From the NCBI RefSeq assembly GCF_029960785.1, contig NZ_JASBQE010000104.1, positions 1-41,250 on the forward strand: a stretch of DNA of 41,250 nucleotides. Reading direction: 5' to 3'. Made by a program: the position numbers and the translations under genes. The DNA comes from Polyangium sp. 15x6. Its GTDB lineage: Bacteria; Myxococcota_A; Polyangia; Polyangiales; Polyangiaceae. This document shows positions 6,294 to 14,462 of this stretch, in pieces; positions within the stretch are counted from its first letter, which is position 1, and each line of letters begins with the position of its first letter. Below the pieces are notes generated by a model. The model searched no databases. It saw only the letters and a program-made list of their open reading frames with translations, and was not told where the DNA came from.

Positions 6294-8726
6294 ATGGACC
6301 TCGTTTGTCTCTGTCCCCTTCGCGCGTCGACGTTCGCCTGGCAGGCACATACCGGAGCGCATGCGCTGACGGTGATTGTCAAGGCTACTTTCGTGGTAGA
6401 GCCGGGCGAATGCACGCTCGCGCCGAAGCAGGAGCCGGTGCACGAGGAGGATGGATACTGGAACGACGATCCCGCGCGGAGCGTGGTCACGCCGAGCGAC
6501 AACGTGCCGTACAAGCCGCGGGCGGACGTGACGCTCGTCGGGCACGCGTATGCGCCGGGGAAACAGCCGGTGCGCTCGATGATGACGCGGCTCGTCGTGG
6601 GGGAGCTCGATAAATCGATCGAGGTCTGGTGCGATCGAGGGTTCCGGGTGCAGGACGGGCAACTGCTGGAGGGGCCGCGGTTTTCGAAGATGCCGCTCCG
6701 GTGGGAGCGCGCGGCGGGCGGGCCGGAGACGAACAATCCGGCGGGGATGCGGTTCGACGCGGCGCCGGATGCGTATGGCATGGTGCCGATTCCGAATTTG
6801 CAACCGCCGGGAACGTTTGTATCCAAACGATCGGATACATTTTCCTCGGTAGGATACGGGCCGGTCGGGGCGGAATGGCCGGCGCGGAGGCAGCGGCTCG
6901 GGCGTTTGGCGGGGACGTTCTCGCCGACGGGGTGGTCGGAGCGGCCGCTGCCGGAGGGGATGGATCCGGCGTATTTCCAGGCGGCGCCGCCGGATCAGCA
7001 GGTGATGGAGCTCCGGCCGAACGAGCGGATCGTGCTGGAAGGGTTGCACCCGGAGCATGCGCGGGTGGTGACGAATTTGCCGGGGGTGCGGCCGAGCGTG
7101 GTGGTGGATCGGGCGACGGGGGAGCGGGAGGAAGTGCGGCTCGTCGCGGATACGTTGTCGATTGACACGGACCGCGGGGTGTGCTGCGTGGTTTGGCGGG
7201 GCATGATCGGGCTGCGCAGCGCGGACGAGGCGGGGCGGATTGCGGTGCGGATGGAGGGAGCAGGGGCCCAGGGAGCAGCGGACGCGGCGGAGGAGATCGA
7301 GGAGGATTTGCTGGAGACGATTCCGCCGACGGCGCTGGCGGCGGGGAATGGGGACGAGGAGGAGGATCTCGCGGCAATGACCCTGGTGCCTGCGTTCGGG
7401 GCGAAGGCCTCGGGGCCGGTGATGCCGTTTTTGGGAGGCGAACGGCCGCGCGTGACGGCGGCGCCTGCTTCGAAGCCGGGAGATGCGGCATTGCCGTTCG
7501 GGCAGCCGGCGAGTTTGGCGGCGCTCCGGGCGGTGGAGGTCGCGGCGGTGCCGGTGGCGGGGGACCAAACGATGTTTCCGCCCATGGCGAAGAAGGCAGC
7601 ACCGCCGGCCCCGAGCGCGGCGCCGATTGCGCCTCCCGCGTACGTTCCGCCGCCTCCACCGGTGGCGGCTCCGCGCGCGACGGCGGAGAGCGTGTGGTCC
7701 TCGGGCGCGCCGGGGACGACGGCGGCGCCGTCGCGGGAAACGATTGGTTCGGCCGCGGCGGCTGCTGCGGCGGCTGCTGCGGCGATTGCGACGCCGAGTG
7801 TGGATCGGGCGAGCCAGGAGGGCGCGCTGGCCGCGTCGAATGCTGCGGCGGGCGCGGTGCCGTGGAGTGTGCCGAAGCGGGATTTGCGGCCGGCGATCGC
7901 GGAGAGCGAGGCGCTTGGCGTCGAGCCGGCGCGGGAGATGTTGCAGCTCCTCTGGTACGACCCGGAGAGCATCGCGCGGATGCGGCGGGTGCCGGCGTGG
8001 AAGAAGGTATTCGAAGAGCTCGAGCGGAGTCCGCGATCACGCGAGATCGAGATCGTGGATGGAGCACGCGAGCCGTGGGAAATCGAGGATCGGCAAGAGG
8101 TGTTTCAGGTCCTCGCCAAGGCGCCGCGGGTCGACGGCAAGGGTGTGGAGGAGGCGCTGGAGGGGGCGATCGGCGAGGACGGGAAGTTCGTCCCGCCGAT
8201 GGTGTTGCTCGCGGGGGAGATTGAGATGCCGTTCGACGAGCTGGAGGCGCTCAAGGCGGCGATGTCGACGGCGGCGCCGCTCGTGACGGCGGCGGACGAG
8301 GGGCTGAAGGCGGCGGTGGGGGTGGCGAAGGATTTCGTGCAGATGCCGGGGTTGTCGGCGGCGCCGGCGGTGTGCGAGGGGTTGACGACGCGGATAAGGG
8401 ACGCGTTTTCGAGGGAGAAGAAGGGGCTGCCGGCGGATTATCTGGAGCAGCAGATGGAGAGGGTGCTGCTCGGGGGGAGGCATTACCAGAAGAAAGAGGT
8501 GTTCGGGGGGAGGTTCTTGCGGTGTTTGATTTGGTTGCCGGGAGAGAAGGGGGCGATCGTGGGGTATTTGCCGGAGGAGGTGGGGAAGAAGGTGCCGATG
8601 TGGAGGCGGTGGCGGGGGAGGGTGATCGGGGAGGTTTGGCCGGCGCAGGATCAGTATGAGGCGGGGGCGCGGGCGGTGAAGGTGGGGGGGGTGGGGAGGG
8701 CCGCGCCTGGCATCAAGAGGGCTTGA
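6294..8726 (+). CDS. DUF2169-family protein, probable T6SS cargo adaptor, with C-terminal extension
   Basis: An 810-aa protein. Residues 1 to about 310 match my recollection of DUF2169: an opening with FAWQ, then ALTVIVKATF, GYWNDDPARSV and DVTLVGHAYAPG, and later the Pro/Asn/Leu-rich NLQPPG region. DUF2169 proteins are found beside T6SS effectors, and some act as adaptors that load effectors onto VgrG. Residues 320-525 are low-complexity, with a poly-Ala run near 486-498. Residues 530-790 form a second folded, Trp- and Glu-rich domain I cannot name. A good ribosome site (GGAGAAGA) precedes the ATG. Codon use shifts along the gene: the second half prefers G-ending codons (GGG, GTG, AGG) and the 3' end carries an 8-G run at 8684-8691. 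It faces the last gene of the vgrG island, supporting an adaptor role there. Confidence 0.8.
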   Translation: MDLVCLCPLRASTFAWQAHTGAHALTVIVKATFVVEPGECTLAPKQEPVHEEDGYWNDDPARSVVTPSDNVPYKPRADVTLVGHAYAPGKQPVRSMMTRLVVGELDKSIEVWCDRGFRVQDGQLLEGPRFSKMPLRWERAAGGPETNNPAGMRFDAAPDAYGMVPIPNLQPPGTFVSKRSDTFSSVGYGPVGAEWPARRQRLGRLAGTFSPTGWSERPLPEGMDPAYFQAAPPDQQVMELRPNERIVLEGLHPEHARVVTNLPGVRPSVVVDRATGEREEVRLVADTLSIDTDRGVCCVVWRGMIGLRSADEAGRIAVRMEGAGAQGAADAAEEIEEDLLETIPPTALAAGNGDEEEDLAAMTLVPAFGAKASGPVMPFLGGERPRVTAAPASKPGDAALPFGQPASLAALRAVEVAAVPVAGDQTMFPPMAKKAAPPAPSAAPIAPPAYVPPPPPVAAPRATAESVWSSGAPGTTAAPSRETIGSAAAAAAAAAAAIATPSVDRASQEGALAASNAAAGAVPWSVPKRDLRPAIAESEALGVEPAREMLQLLWYDPESIARMRRVPAWKKVFEELERSPRSREIEIVDGAREPWEIEDRQEVFQVLAKAPRVDGKGVEEALEGAIGEDGKFVPPMVLLAGEIEMPFDELEALKAAMSTAAPLVTAADEGLKAAVGVAKDFVQMPGLSAAPAVCEGLTTRIRDAFSREKKGLPADYLEQQMERVLLGGRHYQKKEVFGGRFLRCLIWLPGEKGAIVGYLPEEVGKKVPMWRRWRGRVIGEVWPAQDQYEAGARAVKVGGVGRAAPGIKRA

Positions 8727-8757
8727 GACAGGACCGGTGCACTCTGGCGCCCTTGGA

Positions 8758-9711
8758 CTACTTGACCTTCACGAGGACGTAATGGAATTGCCTCTGGCTG
8801 CCCAGTGCTGTCCAAAACGCTTGGAACGTCGTAGGTGGCATGGTCTGGCAGCCCGCAGAGCCCGTGATGTTCTTGCCGCCCTTGTGAAATAACATCGACG
8901 TGCCAGCATTAAGCGCAGCGGCGTTGGTCGCGACATCGGTTGCGTCGAACGAGCCATCATGGTTGATGTCCCTTTCGGCGATGATCGCCGACATCGGGCG
9001 CAATACATTGCCGTATGTCGAAGACTGGTCCTTTTTGAACTTGTAACTGCCTGCAGGGATCCTGCCGAGATCCTTTCTGCCGTCGTTGTTGGCATCCTCA
9101 CCATAAGCCTTGCGCGCGTGCTCGTACCGATGCTCGTAACGCGATGAGGGGTCTGTATTACCCTGAAACTCCTTGGCGGTCTTGACACCACCATTGTTAT
9201 GGAGCACGACGAAACGGTCATCATAAACGCCACCACCAGCATTCGTTCGCGTATTCGTGGTCACGCGCAGACCGAGGATCACGCGCTCGCCTGTATCCAG
9301 AGCGGCCTCGACGCTGGTGCACTGCCCGGCTTTCTGGATGTAACCGAGGTAGACGTTGAACTTGTGCTCCTCCGAGAGTCCGGCGGTATCCGGCAATCCT
9401 CCAGCGGCCTCTCCCACAGGGTCGCTCGCACCGACCGTCGGAGCCGAGGCAGCAACTGCGCTCAAGCTCGCGAGGAGGATCCCGTCCGGCGACCTGTTCA
9501 GCAGTTTCTTCCACGTCTGGGAGCCTACGACGCCATCCTCGGCGAGGTGGTTCTCCTGCTGGAACCGGCGTACGGCGCGGTCTGTGTCCGCATCGAAGAC
9601 CGTATCGGTCGGTAGATTCGGGCTCGGCGACAGCGCCTCGTTCAGGGCCATCTTGAGTGGCCCAACCAGCAAGTCCGTGGCCCCCTTTTTCAGGGTCTTG
9701 TATTGAGCCAT
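8758..9711 (-). CDS. Peptidoglycan-binding protein with L,D-transpeptidase-like motif; candidate T6SS effector
   Basis: A 317-aa protein. Residues 13-72 form a PG_binding_1 domain (ADTDRAVRRFQ, then EDGVVGSQTW). Residues 115-317 are a second domain ending with H276-x2-G279 and G-S285-A-G-C288, the order and spacing style of the YkuD catalytic HxxG/SxGC signature. Two Asp/Asn-rich loops (DANNDGRKD at 207-215 and DINHDGSFDATD at 248-259) look like calcium-binding or dockerin-type loops. There is no signal peptide, which fits delivery by a spike rather than by Sec. GGAG lies 9 nt before the ATG. It is the last gene of the minus-strand vgrG train. No immunity gene follows: the next gene is the convergent DUF2169 gene 31 nt away. 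A phage-like endolysin fold sharing the same motif is the main alternative. Confidence 0.7.
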   Translation of the reverse strand: MAQYKTLKKGATDLLVGPLKMALNEALSPSPNLPTDTVFDADTDRAVRRFQQENHLAEDGVVGSQTWKKLLNRSPDGILLASLSAVAASAPTVGASDPVGEAAGGLPDTAGLSEEHKFNVYLGYIQKAGQCTSVEAALDTGERVILGLRVTTNTRTNAGGGVYDDRFVVLHNNGGVKTAKEFQGNTDPSSRYEHRYEHARKAYGEDANNDGRKDLGRIPAGSYKFKKDQSSTYGNVLRPMSAIIAERDINHDGSFDATDVATNAAALNAGTSMLFHKGGKNITGSAGCQTMPPTTFQAFWTALGSQRQFHYVLVKVK

Positions 9712-9786
9712 CGTGATCGCTCCGTGTGATATCTCCCCGCGACCAGCGGCAACAACTCAATCAGCCAATGCCATGCAAGCAACGAC

Positions 9787-10008
9787 TTATTGGAGGTAAA
9801 CAATCTTTGTAACCGTCATGGGGTTTTTCTGGACATGGACGCGAGCTCCGCCACCGCGAACGCGCCCTTGGGGCAGGATCAATACCTCCCAACCGTCTTC
9901 CTTTGCGGTCGCGTTCAGCGTGTAAGCATAGTCTTGATTCAAGCCGGCTCTCACTGCATCGAACGCCAGTGCTTTCGCCTTCTCGACCAATTCATCGTTA
10001 CTCGGCAT
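9787..10008 (-). CDS. Small protein, candidate immunity protein for the VgrG toxin tip
   Basis: A 73-aa protein starting 8 nt after the stop of the upstream vgrG, with AGAGG 6 nt before the ATG. An N-terminal helix (ELVEKAKALAFDAVRAG) is followed by strand-like sequence (DGWEVLIL, RVRGGGARVHVQK, VTKIVYLQ). This alpha-beta order with W-x-V and GG-x-x-V resembles small NTF2-fold or PepSY-like immunity proteins. No signal peptide or membrane helix is present, so it should act in the cytoplasm. Position directly behind a gene for a toxin-tipped VgrG is the strongest argument for an immunity role; the family call is weak. Confidence 0.65.
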   Translation of the reverse strand: MPSNDELVEKAKALAFDAVRAGLNQDYAYTLNATAKEDGWEVLILPQGRVRGGGARVHVQKNPMTVTKIVYLQ

Positions 10009-10016
10009 GATAACCT

Positions 10017-12731
10017 CTACGGCCCCAGAATGTCCTTGTGAGCGCCCAGGGAAACTTCGTTGCCACTGGCGTCCAGGGTCGGCTTTCCGTCAGAGCTGAC
10101 AACCCAGATGTCGTCGCGACTGATAATGTAACTCTCACCGGGGTAATTCTCAGCCGCAATCGCATTCCAGTCCCCTTCGTGTCCGCCCTGATGCCATACC
10201 TTACCGGCTTCGTCCAACGGAGGGTTCGGGTGGGTGTGAAATTCTCCGACGACTTCCTTCCCATTGTAGGTACCATCCGCAGCGCGCGGCGGCGGCAAGA
10301 TGGATGCGCCAGAACCCTTCGTCCAGCGTTCGACGCCATACGAACCGTCTGAATTCTTGACGATGTATCCGCCTTCCTCATGCCGTTGTGCCGGGTCGGC
10401 CGCCATCGAGTCTTCCCACGCTTTCTTCATCTCCTTGCGTACGTTCGGGTCATCAATGGGTCGGCTCGATGATGGCTGAGTCGTCCCACTCCCCACGGTG
10501 GGATTGGACCCTGATCCCGACTGATGGCGACCCTCCTCGCCTTCTTCGTCGTCCCCTCGGGCTCCTTCGCCCTCTTCGCCTTCCATCCCCGGCAACTCCG
10601 GCTCCTCCGGCGTCGCCCCCTTCCCCTTGCCGGCCTTCTTCCCTCCCTCATTGATGTAGACCATCATCCCCTTGATGGTCACGCCCGTCGAATCGATACG
10701 GATGAATCCGCCGGGCCCCTTGATCGTGATGTCCTGTGCCGCCTCCCCCACCAGGACCTCGGCCGAACGCAGGTGAATCTCTTTCCCCGTTTCGAGGGCG
10801 TATCGACCCTCCACCTTCTCGTGGCGACTCTGGATGACCATCATCGATTGGTCCTGCTCGATGAGCTCCCGCCGATCACCCTTGACCAGGAGGTGAACAT
10901 CCTCGTCAACGAGCTCCCGTTTTCGTTTCGCGAGCCGGATGTCCTGATCCTTGCCGACGCGCAGGCGCCTCTCGCCTTGCGTCTGCTCGGCTTCGTTTTT
11001 CTTGATGAGCTTGCGGCGCGTGCCGCCGATCACGGTCATCCGGTTCGCGCCGGTCGTCTCCGACCGATTGATGCCGGTCACCTCGAATCGGTTCACGCCG
11101 GTCGTATCGGTCTCGTTGACGCCGACCTGCTTCTGCCGGTGGCGCAGCACGGTGATCGTCTCGTTGTTCTTGACGAGCATCCGCCGGTTCTTCTGAGCCT
11201 GCTCGTAGAAAAGCTCGTTCCCCTTCTTGTCCTCAAACTTGAGCTCGTTGAACCCGTCCGAGCCCAGCGAGGAGTCACTCTTCCACGTGCTGATCGTCTT
11301 GTTCTCCGGCAGCACGTAAGGGACTGGCTCGATGCGGTTGTAGACGCGGCCCACCACAAGGGGCTGCTCCGGATCGCCGTCGAGGAAGCTGACGAGGACC
11401 TCCTGGCCAATCCGTGGGATCGCCAGAGAGCCGAAGCCTGTCCCTGCCCACCCCTGGTTGACCCGGATCCAGCAAGACGAGTTGTCGTCATCCTTGCCCT
11501 CGCGATCCCAGGGGAACTGTACGCGCACGCGACCGAACTCGTCGGTATGGATCTCCTGCCCCTTGGGCCCGACGACCTTCGCGCTTTGCACGCCAAAAGC
11601 TCTCGGCTTGGGCGTTCGGGCAGGGGAACGGAATGGCATCTCGGTGAAGACGGCACGACCGCTCATGGTCCATTCACCGCCGTGAGAGCCCTCGATGGAG
11701 AAATCCGTCACGAGGAGCGACTTGCCGGCAACTGCGGAATGGGGGTGCCCGAGGATGGAGAATACAGCGCCGGCCTGGGTATCCATCACGTTCGTATCGA
11801 AGGACACGACCTTTCGTCCCATCCGCTCGGCGTGGAGCATCTGCTCGGCGCGCGTTTGACCGTACGCCTGCTCGTACCGCGCAACGCCCTTGTCGTCGGC
11901 GACTGGTGTATCACCGCCCTTGCCGTCGTCGACGAGGAACGTGCCTGGATCGTAGACGTACTGCTCGTACCGGTCCTCGGGGGCATCGGCGTTCGGGGCC
12001 TTGCCGAAGAGCTCGAATGCAGGGCGACGGAAGTCGTGATCGCGCATCGTGAGCGCGCCGGGGCGCACTTCGCGTGCGAGGCGGACGTTCTTGACGTACT
12101 CCTTTTCTGATTGCTGATTCGGGTTGTTCGTGAAGACGACCCCTTGCCGGGGCGTGCCCGACTCGAACGTGTCGCCGAAGGTCAGCTTGGCGCCTTCACC
12201 TTTCGGATCGAGGAAGGCGAACGCGATACCAGCCTCCTCGAGGAGGCGGGAGACGAAGGCATAGTCAGTCTCCCCGTACTGAACCTTGTATTCGAGCTTG
12301 TGGTATTTCCCGGCGTCGATCTTCCAGTCGGCTTCGACCTTCCATTCACCGAGGATCTTCTTGACGATGTCGGGGATGGTGACGTGCTGGAAGATGCGAT
12401 GGTTGCGGCGGTGCGTGAGCAGCCAGAGGGTGGGGACGATGCGGGCGTGATACATGTGCAGCGGCTTCTGGCCAGCCTGCGTAGTGACGGCCTTGAGCTG
12501 CTGGAAGTGGGAGCAAACGCCGGACCACAGGCGTATGCCGCCGCTCGTGACGTGCGCGTAGCCGGTCTCCAGGCGGAAGCTCGCGGGCTTGCCGACCACG
12601 GACTCCATCGAGATGCTGTCGTCCTCCGAGCGAACCCAGACGGAGATCGTGAATGGGGAGGAGATGGATTCGTGGATGGAGAAGCGGCGAGGAGACAACT
12701 GTTGTCCGGCTACGATTAGATGAGGCGGCAT
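10017..12731 (-). CDS. vgrG: VgrG spike protein with C-terminal JAB/MPN-like metallopeptidase domain
   Basis: A 904-aa evolved VgrG. The gp27-like base (1 to about 370) includes YGETDYAFVSRLLEEAGIAF. The OB-fold (about 389-465) has the family hallmarks GPKGQEIHTDEFGRVRVQFPWD and GWAGTGFG. A beta-helical spike (480-700) carries short repeats of the type NExDTTGxNRxEVTG. After an acidic Glu/Gly linker (711-758) comes an extra domain (759-904) containing EEGG (785-788), EFHTHP (E830, H832, H834) and GHEGDW (D854). An E...HxH...D set is the metal-binding signature of JAB/MPN peptidases, and DUF4329-type toxin domains share it; the gap between H834 and D854 is longer than canonical. The domain is probably a toxin carried on the spike. 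The extension has less biased codon use than the core, suggesting tip replacement. The candidate immunity gene follows. Confidence 0.9.
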   Translation of the reverse strand: MPPHLIVAGQQLSPRRFSIHESISSPFTISVWVRSEDDSISMESVVGKPASFRLETGYAHVTSGGIRLWSGVCSHFQQLKAVTTQAGQKPLHMYHARIVPTLWLLTHRRNHRIFQHVTIPDIVKKILGEWKVEADWKIDAGKYHKLEYKVQYGETDYAFVSRLLEEAGIAFAFLDPKGEGAKLTFGDTFESGTPRQGVVFTNNPNQQSEKEYVKNVRLAREVRPGALTMRDHDFRRPAFELFGKAPNADAPEDRYEQYVYDPGTFLVDDGKGGDTPVADDKGVARYEQAYGQTRAEQMLHAERMGRKVVSFDTNVMDTQAGAVFSILGHPHSAVAGKSLLVTDFSIEGSHGGEWTMSGRAVFTEMPFRSPARTPKPRAFGVQSAKVVGPKGQEIHTDEFGRVRVQFPWDREGKDDDNSSCWIRVNQGWAGTGFGSLAIPRIGQEVLVSFLDGDPEQPLVVGRVYNRIEPVPYVLPENKTISTWKSDSSLGSDGFNELKFEDKKGNELFYEQAQKNRRMLVKNNETITVLRHRQKQVGVNETDTTGVNRFEVTGINRSETTGANRMTVIGGTRRKLIKKNEAEQTQGERRLRVGKDQDIRLAKRKRELVDEDVHLLVKGDRRELIEQDQSMMVIQSRHEKVEGRYALETGKEIHLRSAEVLVGEAAQDITIKGPGGFIRIDSTGVTIKGMMVYINEGGKKAGKGKGATPEEPELPGMEGEEGEGARGDDEEGEEGRHQSGSGSNPTVGSGTTQPSSSRPIDDPNVRKEMKKAWEDSMAADPAQRHEEGGYIVKNSDGSYGVERWTKGSGASILPPPRAADGTYNGKEVVGEFHTHPNPPLDEAGKVWHQGGHEGDWNAIAAENYPGESYIISRDDIWVVSSDGKPTLDASGNEVSLGAHKDILGP

Positions 12732-12747
12732 GACGGCTCGCTAGGAC

Positions 12748-13290
12748 CTAGGGATTCGTTTTGACGGGCGAGATGTTGAACCAGCCCTCCACGTCCTCAT
12801 GAAAGGAGTCATAAAGGTCGACACGCAACTGTTCACCTTCCAGTGGCCAGGCACGGAGGCTGCTCCAGTTCAAGAACGACCCCGACGGCTCATGAAAAGC
12901 CCAAAAGGTGAGCTCCGCAGTCTCCCCGGCGACGCGTACCAGTTTCACGTGGATACTTTCCTTGAATGGACCATAATAGACCGTGGAGTTCTTGCCTGCT
13001 CGAGACAGTGTGACGACAAATGTACTATCCTTCAATCTATGGTCGTCACGGCGCACGGCAAACACAAACTCCAACGTTTTCCACGGCATTCCATTGAGAT
13101 CACTGGTGACCACCGGGGCGAGTTGATTCAAGGTCGCTACGTCATACGGCTGCCATGGCAGGCCCTGGTCGATTGTTTCTACTTTCATGTTGAGCACACT
13201 GGTGGTGACAAATAGCAAGAGGGCAACTGCAACTGCAGCGATCCATGACGCCTTGCGACGCCTAACTGATCCAGTAAGACTTGTACCCAC
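12748..13290 (-). CDS. N-terminally membrane-anchored protein, candidate immunity protein
   Basis: About 180 aa from a GTG at 13290; an in-frame ATG at 13347 would overlap the upstream gene by 86 nt instead of 29, and the choice is uncertain. A basic RRRK cluster is followed by one membrane helix (WIAAVAVALLLFVTTSVL). The rest should be periplasmic: a domain of about 140 residues rich in beta structure (EFVFAVRR, TFVVTLSR, ELTFWAFHEPSGSF). There is no family I recognise. Its place directly after a candidate effector and before a vgrG is that of an immunity gene. A membrane-tethered periplasmic location would fit an effector delivered to the periplasm. Codon use is much less GC-biased than in the VgrG cores, as is usual for exchanged cargo/immunity pairs. 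Confidence 0.65.
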   Translation of the reverse strand: MGTSLTGSVRRRKASWIAAVAVALLLFVTTSVLNMKVETIDQGLPWQPYDVATLNQLAPVVTSDLNGMPWKTLEFVFAVRRDDHRLKDSTFVVTLSRAGKNSTVYYGPFKESIHVKLVRVAGETAELTFWAFHEPSGSFLNWSSLRAWPLEGEQLRVDLYDSFHEDVEGWFNISPVKTNP

Positions 13291-14116
13291 TCGTCTGTCC
13301 GGGTTGGAACATGAAGAAGCCCGAGGGCATTGCCCCCATTTTAGCATCCGTTTGTGCGCCTTTTTGCGATGAGGTCACGCTCCCATCCGCGCCGTCATCC
13401 TCCCAGACAGCGCCGTCGATCTCTCGCCGGCCTGATAGCCATCCGCCAACTCGATTGCCCCAAGTATTTGTATAGAGCGTCCGGTTTGCCGAGGCGTAGA
13501 AATCGATGTCCCATGCGTTTGAGGTTGCCTGGGCGAGGCTGCCGGACATATTTTGTTCCACTGTCCAGGGTGGAATGGGTTGGCCGGCGTTGCCGGTTTG
13601 GCACGCCAGGGATGTCGCGTGTCGGCTTCTCCAGCGCCAGCCCTTCTTATTGTTCTTGTCGACGAAGGCGCTGGCATTTACTTGCGCTGCCTCTACGGCG
13701 GTAAAATAGATACCTTCTTGATTTGAGAGCCAGATCCCCTTCCCTGGTGTTCCGTGGGCGATGAAGATCACCACCTGCACTTTTTTCTGGCAAGTCATCC
13801 CTGCCTTCGTCGCGGTGCCGGAGTTGATATGGGTCGCAACATCGCTCCAGGTCTTTGCAGGTTTAGGGTCGCCGCCGTAGGTCTTCACCGAGTTGGTAAA
13901 AGCAGTGACTTGACCGACCGTGTGGCCCTTGCCCTGAAAGTAGAATACCGTCGTAAGATCGAAATAGCCCCCGTAGACGCGCACGTACCGTACGGCTTGG
14001 GCCATGAACATCATCCAATTCCCAGGCGAACTCTTCATATATAGATCTTCCGAGCCCACCACGATCACGTACTCGAGGACTACACAGGACTCAACCGTGC
14101 TTCCGTAGTCAGACAT
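13262..14116 (-). CDS. Candidate T6SS effector with caspase-like His/Cys dyad
   Basis: A 284-aa protein without signal peptide. The core reads VQVVIFIAHGTPGKGIWL (H121-G122), followed about 50 residues later by TSLACQTGN (C172), then SLAQATSNAWDIDFYASANRTLYTNTWG. A beta-strand ending in HG, a later strand ending in a Cys with small residues, and a following LAxxT...Y segment is the layout of clan CD (caspase-fold) peptidases and DUF4347-like domains. The N-terminal third (MMFMAQAVRYVRVYGGYFD, VFYFQGKGHTVGQV) fits the preceding strands. The start overlaps the upstream small gene by 8 nt, so translation is coupled. It sits behind the DUF4123 chaperone gene, the usual place for a loaded effector. 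GC3 is visibly lower than in the flanking vgrG genes. The fold call is by eye from two short motifs; this could be another alpha/beta enzyme. Confidence 0.7.
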   Translation of the reverse strand: MSDYGSTVESCVVLEYVIVVGSEDLYMKSSPGNWMMFMAQAVRYVRVYGGYFDLTTVFYFQGKGHTVGQVTAFTNSVKTYGGDPKPAKTWSDVATHINSGTATKAGMTCQKKVQVVIFIAHGTPGKGIWLSNQEGIYFTAVEAAQVNASAFVDKNNKKGWRWRSRHATSLACQTGNAGQPIPPWTVEQNMSGSLAQATSNAWDIDFYASANRTLYTNTWGNRVGGWLSGRREIDGAVWEDDGADGSVTSSQKGAQTDAKMGAMPSGFFMFQPGQTSGYKSYWIS

Positions 14117-14462
14117 GGTGCCTCCCAGCGAGCTCTTGCGCTAGTCGCAATGACTCCATGGCCCGGTAAAACGGGGCGAGCTGGCGATTGGAAAGGATAT
14201 GAAAGATCACCTCGTCGTAGTCATCGGCATAGGTACCGAGTATCCACGAGGCGGTAACGTATCGTTCGAGGCCGGCTTCGGAAACGATGTCGTATCCGAG
14301 GGCTCGTTCGATACAGCACCGTACGAACGTCACCGCGTCATTGAATTCTGAAATCATGACGCTTGGACGGGAGCGAAGCAGGTGAAGCGCCAGGTTCCTG
14401 TCGAACTGCCGCTTTACCGCATTCGACATCGCCAACATCTGTGCCCTTGAAATCGTCATCAT
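14109..14462 (-). CDS. Small T6SS accessory protein of VgrG/DUF4123 loci
   Basis: A 117-aa soluble, mostly helical protein (MTISRAQMLAMSNAVKRQF, then FVRCCIERALGYDIVSE, YVTASWILGTYADDYDEVIF, and a final ILSNRQLAPFYRAME). Short proteins of this shape, with a central C-I-E-R-A-x-x-Y segment and a G-x-x-x-D-x-D-Y/F box, recur between DUF4123 genes and effectors in proteobacterial T6SS loci; their function is not established to my knowledge. It overlaps the upstream gene by 4 nt (ATGA at 14459-14462) and the downstream gene by 8 nt. That implies fixed stoichiometry with the chaperone and the effector. A co-chaperone role is the simplest inference. Confidence 0.7.
   Translation of the reverse strand: MMTISRAQMLAMSNAVKRQFDRNLALHLLRSRPSVMISEFNDAVTFVRCCIERALGYDIVSEAGLERYVTASWILGTYADDYDEVIFHILSNRQLAPFYRAMESLRLAQELAGRHHV

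Noticed and set aside
5037-7568. 843-codon open frame on the minus strand
   Set aside because: Antisense to the second kinase and the DUF2169 gene; Arg/His/Pro-rich composition typical of a GC3 shadow frame.
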